A DNA stretch of 47,881 bases from an uncultured Clostridia bacterium (lineage in GTDB: Bacteria > Bacillota > Clostridia > Christensenellales > Borkfalkiaceae), in contig CANQJF010000013.1 of the NCBI GenBank assembly GCA_947624225.1, positions 1-47,881 on the forward strand, given 5' to 3'. Positions 17,050 to 24,907 of this stretch are shown in pieces (position 1 is the first letter of the stretch; each line of letters opens with the position of its first letter). Made by a program: the position numbers and the translations under genes. The notes under the pieces were generated by a model. That model was given only the letters and a program-made list of their open reading frames with translations. It was not told where the DNA came from and ran no database searches.

Positions 17050-18882
17050 TCAGAGTTTCTTGATGAGCGTGTCGAGCATCTTTTCGCTCCGCGTAAAGAC
17101 GCCCGCCCCATAGACGTTCGCGAGCAGCGCCTTGACCTGCTTCAACCCGTCCTTTACGTAGTCCTCAAAGCGGCCCTCGAGCCGAACGAGCACCTTGCGC
17201 GCGAGGATGAAGTCCAGCACCTCCTCCTTGGTGCCGCCGCATGCAATGTATACGGGCACGAGCGATTGGATCTGGTTGAGCACGCGGTTGCCGAAAGCGA
17301 CGTCGAATTCCTCATAGATGAAGTCGGTCACCTTGGAAAAGCGCGCCGCATCCTCGCGGGTGAATTGATTGGCGACATCGCTCTGTGCGGCGGCGAAGAG
17401 CGCTTTCAGCCTACCCATGCCCAAGGTGATGGGCTCGCAATTGCCCTCCGCCTCGAAAAATTCGTTGCGGTTGTCGAATTGGATGGGAATGGAACGGTCG
17501 TAGACCTTATCGGCGATGGAGAACGTCGAGTCGTCCTTGTTGGCCGTCCCCACGAAGAAGCTGTTGGGCGGGATCTGCACATAGCCCTCGTCCAACTTGA
17601 TGGGCGGGAGAAAGCCCACGGGCAGCTGCATGATGCGAAGTTTCCACTCCTCCTCGGGGTATTCGAGCACGGAGAGGAAGTCGGCAAAGTAGTATTCGAC
17701 GCGGGAGATGTTGAGCTCGTCGAGGATGAAGAGGTGGATGCGGTCCTCGTCGTAACTCGCCTCATAGAGGGCGGAGAGGAAGTCCGTCTCGGCATATGTC
17801 TTGGAAAATTCGTTGAAATACCCGAGGAGATTGGTCCTGTCGCGCCACGTCGCCTGCACGGCGAGGAAAGTCGCCCTGCCGCTAACATATTTTGCAAAAT
17901 AGCGGGGCAGGGAGGATTTGCCCGTGCCGCTCAGGCCTTCGAGCAGGATGATGCGCGCTGCCGCCAGTCCGCAGACGAACATGCGGACGGTCTCGATGTC
18001 GTAATACAGCTTTTCGTGCTTGGCGAGATAGTTGCGGAAGCCGTTGCACAGCGTTCTGAGGTCGACATCCGCACTGTCGAGCGGCTCGGCCGGGTAACCC
18101 TCGTATTTTTTATCGACGGAGGAGAGCGCGGGGAATACGGTCTCGCGGTCCTCCAATGCGCCGCTTCCGCCGCTCACGGCACCTCCGATTGCCGAGTCGA
18201 GACCGCTTGCGAGCATACCATGTCCGAGGTCTGTGCTCACGGGAGCTGTCTCTTGCGGTGCATCGAAGCTCTCGGCAAGCGATGGCTGGGGTTCCTCTTC
18301 CATGACCTCGTCGAGCGTCTTGTCGCCGAAGAAATCAAAGGGTTTGTTGACCTTGCGGAAGTTGACGATGAACATGGCGACCGCCGCGATCACCGCGCCG
18401 ATGCCCAAGTAGCAGATGGCCGCGATGAGCAGGCATTCGCCCAAGAAGGTCAAGTGATCCAAAACATTCTCGCCCGTGATCTTGGGCTGGATGAGCAACC
18501 CCAGCCCGACGGAGAGGACGAGGCAGATGCAAAGCGTCACCCCGTAAACCGCCAGCATCTTCTTGGACCAGAGCGGTTTTCCGTTGACATAGGCGAGCCG
18601 CCGCTCGAACACGAACGCCACCGTGAAGATGACGGCATACACGGCCACGAGCGTGACACAGACAATGCCATAGATGCCCGTCGCGACGGGTCTCATTTTG
18701 AGGCTGTCGGCGAGCCCGATGAGCGGATTTTTTGCGCTCACGATCCCGAGTTCGCTGCGGTCGATGCAGACCGCGACAAACACGAGCAAGATGGAATAGA
18801 GCGCCACGAGCGAAAAGGCGATAAAGTTTTTGCGGGTGAAATACTGTCTATTCTTCTTTCCCTTTGCTTCCGTTTTTTCCAT
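17050..18882 (-). CDS. Membrane-anchored McrB/MoxR-like AAA+ ATPase
   Basis: A 610-aa protein. Four hydrophobic segments are at about residues 17-37, 65-90, 104-126 and 140-169, followed by an acidic/low-complexity linker (about 185-260). A AAA+ domain of the AAA_5 (McrB/MoxR) type follows: Walker A GLSGTGKSS at about 314-322, Walker B LFILDELNISR at about 385-395 and sensor-1 GTANKDDST at about 446. The start is ATG 18882 with AAGGA upstream. It overlaps the signal peptidase gene by 35 bases, and the DUF2357-like gene begins 1 base after its stop, so the three are tightly coupled. McrB relatives couple GTP/ATP hydrolysis to a partner protein. Here the membrane anchor suggests remodelling at the membrane rather than DNA cleavage; that is inference. 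Confidence 0.7.
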   Translation of the reverse strand: MEKTEAKGKKNRQYFTRKNFIAFSLVALYSILLVFVAVCIDRSELGIVSAKNPLIGLADSLKMRPVATGIYGIVCVTLVAVYAVIFTVAFVFERRLAYVNGKPLWSKKMLAVYGVTLCICLVLSVGLGLLIQPKITGENVLDHLTFLGECLLIAAICYLGIGAVIAAVAMFIVNFRKVNKPFDFFGDKTLDEVMEEEPQPSLAESFDAPQETAPVSTDLGHGMLASGLDSAIGGAVSGGSGALEDRETVFPALSSVDKKYEGYPAEPLDSADVDLRTLCNGFRNYLAKHEKLYYDIETVRMFVCGLAAARIILLEGLSGTGKSSLPRYFAKYVSGRATFLAVQATWRDRTNLLGYFNEFSKTYAETDFLSALYEASYDEDRIHLFILDELNISRVEYYFADFLSVLEYPEEEWKLRIMQLPVGFLPPIKLDEGYVQIPPNSFFVGTANKDDSTFSIADKVYDRSIPIQFDNRNEFFEAEGNCEPITLGMGRLKALFAAAQSDVANQFTREDAARFSKVTDFIYEEFDVAFGNRVLNQIQSLVPVYIACGGTKEEVLDFILARKVLVRLEGRFEDYVKDGLKQVKALLANVYGAGVFTRSEKMLDTLIKKL

Positions 18883-19861
18883 GATCTTTCCTTGTTTGAA
18901 TGGTGATGCGCTTGGAGGGTGCGCCGTCGTAAACTTTGAGCATGACGTCGTCGTCCGCATGGTCGCCCGTCAGCTCGGATTTGCCGAGGAAGCCCGTCTC
19001 GTCGAAGCGGTAGGCATAGCCGCGGTAGAAGATGGTCTCGCGGAACTCTGCGCGCATGGAGCTCGCCGTCGGCTCGTCGCTCTCGATGGCGTTCATGAGC
19101 TGTTCGCGCCGCCTCTCTTCACAGGCCTCGATCTTGCGGGAAACGCGGTCGATCATGATGAGGCAGTAGAGCAGCGCGACGACGGTGATGATGCCCGACC
19201 ACGATTGGATAAACATGATCACAACGCCTATTCCTCGGACATGGGTGCCACGGTAAACGCCGATGACGTCGGAAAAGGCGGGCCGATATTCATCGCTTGC
19301 GTTGTTCGCGTCCCCCCGCGTCGTGTAGCGCACGTCCTCGCCCGCGCCCTCGATGCCGACGATGCGGTGGATGATGTTCACGCCTTGATCGTTCCGGTAG
19401 GCGATGACGTCATACAGCTTTAATTCCGACGGCGAGGAGACGGCGCCCAGCACGATGATGTCGAATCTATCAAACCGGTCCCTAAGCCCCCGCTCTTCGA
19501 GGTAGGCGTTCTCCTCGTTGGCATAGCTCATCGAGCCCGAGGCGACGACCATAAAACTCTTGCCGAACACGGGCCTGTCTCCCGCAAAGCGGTTGACGAG
19601 CGAGATGAGAAAGACGGGGATGACGACGGCCAGGAAGAGGATGAAGAGGACGTTCTTCACGACCGCGCCCGCCTTGCCGCGCCGCTTGCCTTTCCTCCGC
19701 TCCCGAAGCGCCCCATCGATGATCTGAATATCCCGCTTTCCCGCCTCGATCTGTGCGACCGACGAGGCGACATAGGAGCGGTAGAGGATGGTGAAAACGA
19801 CGGAAAAGCTCGTGACGCCCAAAAACGTTGCGATGATGGAGATGATTTCGAGGAATTCCAT
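18848..19861 (-). CDS. Signal peptidase I, SipW/ER type (second copy)
   Basis: A 337-aa membrane protein. An N-terminal membrane segment is at 5-27 and a second at about 68-90. The catalytic Ser is in VVASGSMS (Ser110), followed by the block YDVIAYRND, His165 in NIIHRIVGI in place of the bacterial catalytic Lys (the mark of SipW/ER-type peptidases), and Asp184 in TRGDANNASD. A further membrane segment lies near 210-232. The basic, acidic C-terminal tail of about 100 residues is longer than in SipW. It is likely the processing enzyme for neighbouring A-W signal peptides. It follows the 244-aa exported protein gene by 4 bases and overlaps the AAA+ gene. Confidence 0.75.
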   Translation of the reverse strand: MEFLEIISIIATFLGVTSFSVVFTILYRSYVASSVAQIEAGKRDIQIIDGALRERRKGKRRGKAGAVVKNVLFILFLAVVIPVFLISLVNRFAGDRPVFGKSFMVVASGSMSYANEENAYLEERGLRDRFDRFDIIVLGAVSSPSELKLYDVIAYRNDQGVNIIHRIVGIEGAGEDVRYTTRGDANNASDEYRPAFSDVIGVYRGTHVRGIGVVIMFIQSWSGIITVVALLYCLIMIDRVSRKIEACEERRREQLMNAIESDEPTASSMRAEFRETIFYRGYAYRFDETGFLGKSELTGDHADDDVMLKVYDGAPSKRITIQTRKDHGKNGSKGKEE

Positions 19862-19865
19862 GGCC

Positions 19866-20600
19866 TCACTCGTTGGGGCTCGCCATGAGCGTGAGCGTAT
19901 ACGTCGGGCGGTAGTTTCTCGGGTCCATCCCCTCCAACACCGTGGTTTGCAGATCTTGCAGGGTACTCTTTACCTCTTCCAAGGGCTCCCCGAGCCCCAC
20001 CGTGTCAAAATAGATGCTCGGATTCATATTTTGGAAGCGCGTCCCCCACTGCAACGCAATGGAGAAGTCAAACCGAAAGGCACTGTCCGCGCCGTCGGAG
20101 ACGAGCACGCCGTCATCCGAGAGCGAAATGGGCACTTCTTTGAATTGTCCCGATTGGGCGTCGTAAAATCGGGAGATGTCGACATATCCTTTCTCCGCCG
20201 CATCCAAGATGCCCTGCGGCAGCGTGAGGATGTAAGAAAAGGAGCTGAGGTGTTGCGCCCCCATGAGCACGCCCGAGATTTGCAGCGAGAGTTTCTCCGA
20301 AGAGACGCCGTTCCACGAGACGCGGCCGCTGTCGTCGCCTGCGAGGCTGTCGAACACAAAGCCCACGCCCTGCAACGTCTCGCCGCTAACCACCTCCTCC
20401 CCGTCGACCGTGAGCGAAGTAAACGAAAGCGGGCTCATGGCTACCTCGGCGACGGTCATCCCGCCGTTTGCGGTAACTCCGAGCGTGCTGAAAAGCAACC
20501 AGATCGCGACGCCCGTTGTCGCAAGCGCGGCGGCCGCGAACATGAGCACGCCGTAAAAGAGGCGCCTCCTCGTATATTCTTTTCTCGTCATCTTCGCCAT
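19866..20600 (-). CDS. Membrane-anchored or exported protein, paralogue of the 20676-21497 product
   Basis: A 244-aa protein. Residues 13-40 form one hydrophobic segment; its signal does not carry the A-W end of its paralogue (it reads TTGVAIWLLFSTLG). The mature part matches the neighbouring protein in the C-terminal third: FSIALQWGTRFQNMNPSIYF here against FTVTFAWGSHFNAQNPYTYY there. A TasA-like beta-sandwich is plausible. Start ATG 20600 has only a weak ribosome-binding site; an internal ATG 9 bases later is an alternative. It may be the uncleaved, membrane-held partner of the secreted paralogue, for example an anchor for a fibre. This role is inferred. Confidence 0.6.
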   Translation of the reverse strand: MAKMTRKEYTRRRLFYGVLMFAAAALATTGVAIWLLFSTLGVTANGGMTVAEVAMSPLSFTSLTVDGEEVVSGETLQGVGFVFDSLAGDDSGRVSWNGVSSEKLSLQISGVLMGAQHLSSFSYILTLPQGILDAAEKGYVDISRFYDAQSGQFKEVPISLSDDGVLVSDGADSAFRFDFSIALQWGTRFQNMNPSIYFDTVGLGEPLEEVKSTLQDLQTTVLEGMDPRNYRPTYTLTLMASPNE

Positions 20601-20675
20601 AGTTGATTGTGGATGAAACTCATTTCGACCGCGGACAGCCCGCTGCGGCCCTGCGGCCGCTATTTCGCAACTGCG

Positions 20676-21497
20676 TTACTCTGCTTCCGCCTGGGAATAC
20701 CCGGTGAACGTGAAGTGATACTTTTGATCTTTCAGCAAGTATTCCAATATATTGAGAGAAGCCCATGCGTCCTCTTGATAGGCTACCGTATCCGAGGGCG
20801 CGCTCTCGAATTTTCCGTTGTCGAAAGTCGTCTTGCTGTCGATAGAATCTTGATAGCCATACGCGGAATCCGAACGGGTCCCCGATGCCGATTGGGCGTT
20901 GTAATATGTATAGGGATTTTGCGCATTAAAGTGCGAGCCCCATGCGAACGTGACGGTGAAAGAATACTTATACGTCTTACTTTGATCGAGCGCTCCCTCC
21001 AACGTGATTGCGCCCGAAGCGGAATCGATTTGATAGACGGAGCTCCCGTCCTCGTTGCCGTCCGGCTCGGATACTGTCGTCTCGGCATAGGTGACCGAGG
21101 CATTCACCAAATTCAACTCCGTGGTCGCCCGGTTCCAATTGGCACTGTTGGCCGACGGGGTTTCCTCATTGTTGACAAAGAATTGGGTGTCAACGTGGTT
21201 GACGCCTTTCATGGTGAGCGTGAACGTTGCCACCAGCGCCTCCTTGCCCTCCGCTTCGGTGTTGGTCAGCCACGCGCTGTCGTTTTCCATCTCCTTGGGC
21301 GCGCCGAAGTTGATGTCTCCCGTTGCTGTGGCGGTCAAGGTCACGTCGGCAACCGCAACGGCCTCGGCGGTGACGTTTCCGCTCGCCTTGCTCTCCACGC
21401 TGTTGGAGATCACCCAGCTTGCGAAGCCGACGCCGGTCATGGAAACGCCCACAAGAAGCGATGTTGCAAGCGCAACGACCTTTGTTCTACGTTTCAT
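20676..21497 (-). CDS. Exported TasA-like protein with SipW-type signal peptide
   Basis: A 273-aa protein starting at ATG 21497 (MKRRTKVVALATS) with GGAGGA upstream. The signal peptide ends TGVGFASWVISNSVESKAS, the SipW-dependent pattern. The mature part is beta-rich with many S, T, N and Q: ATFTLTMKGVNHVDTQFFVN, YKYSFTVTFAWGSHF, NPYTYYNAQSASG. A large loop is followed by YHFTFTGYSQ at the end. It is a paralogue of the product of the next gene. Composition and signal suggest a secreted fibre or matrix subunit of the TasA/camelysin type, although I see no close match to TasA itself. Confidence 0.65.
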   Translation of the reverse strand: MKRRTKVVALATSLLVGVSMTGVGFASWVISNSVESKASGNVTAEAVAVADVTLTATATGDINFGAPKEMENDSAWLTNTEAEGKEALVATFTLTMKGVNHVDTQFFVNNEETPSANSANWNRATTELNLVNASVTYAETTVSEPDGNEDGSSVYQIDSASGAITLEGALDQSKTYKYSFTVTFAWGSHFNAQNPYTYYNAQSASGTRSDSAYGYQDSIDSKTTFDNGKFESAPSDTVAYQEDAWASLNILEYLLKDQKYHFTFTGYSQAEAE

Positions 21498-21566
21498 AAA
21501 TTTATCCTCCAAATGGATGTTGTTTTTGTTTACGGGTTCTTGGTTCCGATTTTTGGTTACGGTTTT

Positions 21567-22136
21567 TTACGGGGCGGACGGAGCAATGATTGTGAATTCC
21601 GTTCCGTCGAATGTCAGCCCGCTGCCGTTTTTTAAGGATTCGCCCGCGGGTGCATTCCCCCAAGCCGCACGGACGGAGAGCGTTAGTTGCACCTCTCCCT
21701 CGGACATGGGTGCCCCGTCGACGGTGAGTGTGAAAGAAAACGCCCCACCCGGTGCAACAGGTTCCGTGGAGAAAGAGAAAGATTTCGCCTCCGCGCCCTG
21801 CGTGGAAAATGTTATGGAAAAGTAGCCCTGTGTGGCCTCGCCGCGCGCGGCGATCTGCACGGTGAAAGCCGCCCCATCCTCCGTTGCGGTGAGAACATAA
21901 GTATCTCCCTGCGGTTCGGACGTGCCGCCCGAAATCGGAGGGTTGACTTGCACCTCCTGCACGGAGAAATTTGCGGCAGTCATCGTCGTCACGCCGCCCG
22001 CGACGTGCGCGCTGAACCACGCATAGGTGAGGCCGACAAGGCAGACCATGGCGAAAAGGATGCTGAAAAGTGAAAGGAGCAGCGTTTTTAAAAGCGCCTT
22101 TTCCGTGAGATTCTGTTGTTCGGATGAGCTTTTCAC
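21567..22136 (-). CDS. Small exported protein with TasA-type signal
   Basis: A 189-aa protein. The start GTG 22136 (VKSSSEQQNL) is preferred because GGAG lies 8 bases upstream; an ATG at 22166 has a poorly spaced site and lies in repeat-derived DNA. A membrane/signal segment at about 17-40 ends LTYAWFSAHVAGGVTTMTA, which resembles the 'AWF ... T..A..F' start of TasA/camelysin proteins. The rest is a beta-sandwich-like chain (TYVLTATEDGAAFTVQIAA, YFSITFSTQG, FSFTLTVDG, VQLTLSVRAAWG). It is the first gene after a 474-base repeat-filled gap, so it may have its own promoter, although I could not identify one. Confidence 0.65.
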   Translation of the reverse strand: MKSSSEQQNLTEKALLKTLLLSLFSILFAMVCLVGLTYAWFSAHVAGGVTTMTAANFSVQEVQVNPPISGGTSEPQGDTYVLTATEDGAAFTVQIAARGEATQGYFSITFSTQGAEAKSFSFSTEPVAPGGAFSFTLTVDGAPMSEGEVQLTLSVRAAWGNAPAGESLKNGSGLTFDGTEFTIIAPSAP

Positions 22137-22610
22137 AATGGCTTCTCCAAAAAAGAGTTCGGGCATCCCCTCCGTGGGGAGAGGCCGGCGTGTTACCCCC
22201 TCCATGGGAGGGGGACCCCCCGAGGGGGTGGGGTGGCGCAATGGAACGCGCCCTCCGCTGTCATACCGAGGGCCCACAAGGGCCCGAGTGTATCCCCTTG
22301 GCAAAGCGTTTTTTTCTTGGCTTCCCCTCTGGGGAAGCTCCCGCGGAGCGGGTGATGAGGCCACCTCATTCGTCACGGCTTCGCCGTGCCACCTGTCTCA
22401 CTCGGGTAGAACCCCGCGTTCGGTCACCGTTCGCGCGGCAAATGCGCTCACTCACCGCAAAACGCCGCCCACAGCACACTGTGCTGATGTGCGAGAAGTG
22501 CGTTTTGCGACCCAAAGGGGAAGGCGAGAGTAACGTTTCCCGGGCGGGGGGGGCCTGCCCGACTTGCGCCGAGCAGGAAAACACCCCTTATAAAACTCCC
22601 TTTAATTTCG
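22137..22610. other. Repeat-filled intergenic gap in the surface locus
   Basis: No convincing gene. It holds a CCCTCCATGGGAGGG palindrome near 22197, the GAGTGTATCCCC word near 22286 shared with the dispersed repeats at 29476 and 43626, dispersed repeat copy B (22319-22369), and a GC-rich hairpin near 22552-22576 after the large TasA-like gene. It splits the surface locus into an upstream TasA/SipW half and a downstream half. Confidence 0.6.
22319..22369. repeat. Dispersed hairpin-rich repeat, copy B
   Basis: 51 bases that match 8963-9013 with three differences. Both copies sit between surface-protein genes and both contain CTTCCCC/GGGGAAG and CCCGC/GCGGG hairpins. Confidence 0.8.
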
Positions 22611-24005
22611 TTACGGAGCAACGGCATCTTGCACGGCAAATTTCAAACTGTAAGTCACGGCATTGCCGAGTTTATCGGTAATGACAACATCGCATGCTTT
22701 GCCGTCTAATCCGGAGATTTCACCACTTATAAGCTTTCCCAGCATTCCGCTCTTCAGCAATTGGTCGAAAGTTTCACCCGAACAACCCATATGTGGTGCA
22801 GCCCAGAAAAGAAGGGGTTCCAGGAGCCAACCGGGACCGCCTACCGGCATATCTTCCACTAAGTCGGGCATTGCTGCGGCTACTACTCCCATAAGAGTAA
22901 CTTGCACCAAGGCTTCCGGATCCTCTTCCAATTCAATCGGATCGCCCGCTTGATGTTCTTCCCCTGCTGTTTGTTCGGTATATGTAAGAGCCTGCAAACT
23001 CGCTATCGTCTCTTGGGAAACTACCTTACCGTTGATTGTAATCGTGTCGATGTTATCTTTTTGCTCCACTACGGCATTGTGAAGTAGACCAACGATACCG
23101 CAAATTCCTATTGTTTTGCACTGACCTTCCATTTGATCAAACGTAAGGATCGATTCGTATTTCTGCGTATCTTCGTTATACGTCATCTTATCAACAGAAA
23201 GCGTACCGACCCATTTCTCGCTTGGATCTGCATCAGCTCTGAGTTCAGCCATCAAACTATTAAAAGTATTCACATCCGTAACACCCGTTTCAACAGCTTT
23301 CTTCACTTTTCTTGACTGAATGGTCTTTTCAGCGGCAGGAAGCGTCTTTTCGGCATCTTGATCATACTTATTCCCGACGGAATCGCTCTCGGAAGAAGCC
23401 TGTGTGGCATAGACATCGACGGTGAACTTGAACGTATATTCTGCTGAGTCGTCATTGTATTCATCATCGCTCTCTGTGGACTGCCAATAGAGGACAATGG
23501 CGAGGGCCTCGCTGTTGTCTTCCTTTGCCACATCCCCTGCCGTCTTGTTCTTTTCATCGGTGCGATAATCGCTCCATGCGGCTTCACGGTCGGTAACGGT
23601 AATGCTCGCGGGGTACTCGATGACCGTATACTGTATGACTTCCGCAAGGCTATTCTCTTCTGCCACCGGGTTCACGGTAATTTTGTATTTGAGCGCCTTG
23701 GTGCCCTTGTTGACGATTCGGATGGGTTTGGAAAACACCATTTTGCCGGGCTCCCACTTTGTTGTATCCTCAGTTTTAAAGACGTTCGTTGCTCCCACCG
23801 CACTTGTCCAAGTTGCGCTTGCGAGATCGCCATCGGCAATGTATTCAAAATCGACATCGAGGGTGCCGGCCGTGATGGTGTTCTCGGCGGACTCGGCCGT
23901 ATCGTGGAACCAGGCAAAGGTGGTGCCGACCAACATCGCGCCGCTCAAAAGAAGCGAAACGCCGCTCATAAGTAACGCTGATTTCAAAGATTTTTTATTC
24001 GTCAT
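22611..24005 (-). CDS. TasA/camelysin-like protein with long C-terminal extension
   Basis: A 464-aa protein. The start is ATG 24005 (MTNKKSLKSALLMSG) because GGAGG precedes it. The SipW-dependent signal peptide ends LVGTTFAWFHDTAESAENTI and the mature chain opens TAGTLDVDFEY, the hallmark of TasA/CalY proteins. The TasA-like domain runs to about residue 215 (FKFTVDVYATQASSESDS). About 250 further residues, not seen in the shorter paralogue, contain a hydrophobic, Pro/Gly/Met-rich segment (LLEPLLFWAAPHMG, two Cys nearby) and end VTYSLKFAVQDAV. Family members polymerise into extracellular fibres. The extension might be a cap or adhesin part, which is my inference. It begins 29 bases after the shorter TasA-like gene. 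Confidence 0.8.
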   Translation of the reverse strand: MTNKKSLKSALLMSGVSLLLSGAMLVGTTFAWFHDTAESAENTITAGTLDVDFEYIADGDLASATWTSAVGATNVFKTEDTTKWEPGKMVFSKPIRIVNKGTKALKYKITVNPVAEENSLAEVIQYTVIEYPASITVTDREAAWSDYRTDEKNKTAGDVAKEDNSEALAIVLYWQSTESDDEYNDDSAEYTFKFTVDVYATQASSESDSVGNKYDQDAEKTLPAAEKTIQSRKVKKAVETGVTDVNTFNSLMAELRADADPSEKWVGTLSVDKMTYNEDTQKYESILTFDQMEGQCKTIGICGIVGLLHNAVVEQKDNIDTITINGKVVSQETIASLQALTYTEQTAGEEHQAGDPIELEEDPEALVQVTLMGVVAAAMPDLVEDMPVGGPGWLLEPLLFWAAPHMGCSGETFDQLLKSGMLGKLISGEISGLDGKACDVVITDKLGNAVTYSLKFAVQDAVAP

Positions 24006-24034
24006 TTTCTTTACCTCCAAAATTCATCGGCGCC

Positions 24035-24781
24035 TCACGCCTCGGGGTAGGTCGCGTCTTTGTCATAATCGGAGCTTACCGAATCCTTCTCCGACGCTGC
24101 CTGCTTCGCAAGAATGCTGATCTTGCACTTGACGTTCAATAGTTGCCCTTCGCCGTCTTTTGCATTATTGTAGACGTTGTCATACTGTTCTGCTTGCGGC
24201 ATCCAATATAACATGGCCACAAAGACGTTAGAGCTTTTGTTTCCCTCTAAGGTCTCCGGTGTCGCTTCCTCCACCGCCTCCCAAATGTCCATGCGGCCGA
24301 GTGCCTCTTCGGATTCGTTGTCTTGTCCGGGGGTTGTGCCCCCATCGTTTATAAGGCCATCAAGCGTCACCACTTTCATTTGGATAACATCTTTGAGGGA
24401 TTTTCCGTCGGTGGTGGAGTTGTATGTGCACTCGATGTTGATCTCATAGTCCAAAGCGAGGTCGCCCGTGTTTTTGATGCGGAAAGGCGTGCTGATGAGC
24501 ATGGCGCCCGGCTCCCACGTGAATGAATCATCGAAAAGTTTTTGCTCGGAAGCACCTGCCCAATTTCCATCGTCTGCCCAATCGGTCTCTTCTTGACTCA
24601 TATCAAGCTGCGTGTTGTATTCCAACGCAACATGCAAGTTTCCGGCAACGATTGTGTTTTCCCCTGATTTCGCCGTATCGGAGAACCACGCAAATGTGGT
24701 GCCCGCAAGCATTGCGCTGCACAAAAGCATTGAAAGCCCGCTCATGAGCAGTGCGGTTTTTAAGGACTTCTTTTTTGTCAT
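24035..24781 (-). CDS. tasA-like: TasA/camelysin-like fibre protein
   Basis: A 248-aa protein, close in size to TasA. ATG 24781 (MTKKKSLKTALLMSG) is preceded by GGAGG. The signal peptide ends LAGTTFAWFSDTAKSGENTI, and the mature chain starts VAGNLHVALEYN. It continues with the family's RIKNTGDLALDYEINIE, a donor-type strand block, and YNNAKDGEGQLLNVKCKISI, ending with an ILAKQAASEKDSVSSDYDKD tail that is shared with the next gene. TasA/CalY proteins are processed by SipW-type peptidases, and one is encoded immediately upstream. It is probably the major fibre subunit of the locus. Confidence 0.85.
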   Translation of the reverse strand: MTKKKSLKTALLMSGLSMLLCSAMLAGTTFAWFSDTAKSGENTIVAGNLHVALEYNTQLDMSQEETDWADDGNWAGASEQKLFDDSFTWEPGAMLISTPFRIKNTGDLALDYEINIECTYNSTTDGKSLKDVIQMKVVTLDGLINDGGTTPGQDNESEEALGRMDIWEAVEEATPETLEGNKSSNVFVAMLYWMPQAEQYDNVYNNAKDGEGQLLNVKCKISILAKQAASEKDSVSSDYDKDATYPEA

Positions 24782-24907
24782 TTTTGTTACCTCCAAATTG
24801 GTTTTGAATTTTTTATGTACGCGGGGTCCTTATCCCGTTTCCACCGTGTTGTTCGGCCGCTTGGGCCGTCTGACTTTGGCCGCTTTATACTGCGCGCCCT
24901 GTTCCCC

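Noticed and set aside
15756-18882. AAA+/DUF2357 pair as an ordinary McrBC restriction system
   Set aside because: The ATPase has four membrane segments, the partner shows no clear nuclease motif, and the genes are embedded in and overlap with secretion genes.
17266-18906. A 546-codon plus-strand frame
   Set aside because: It is the antisense shadow of the AAA+ ATPase gene, which has Walker A, Walker B and sensor motifs.
23303-23647. Additional small minus-strand frames inside the TasA-like genes
   Set aside because: They are alternative-frame shadows within genes whose own frame matches the TasA family.
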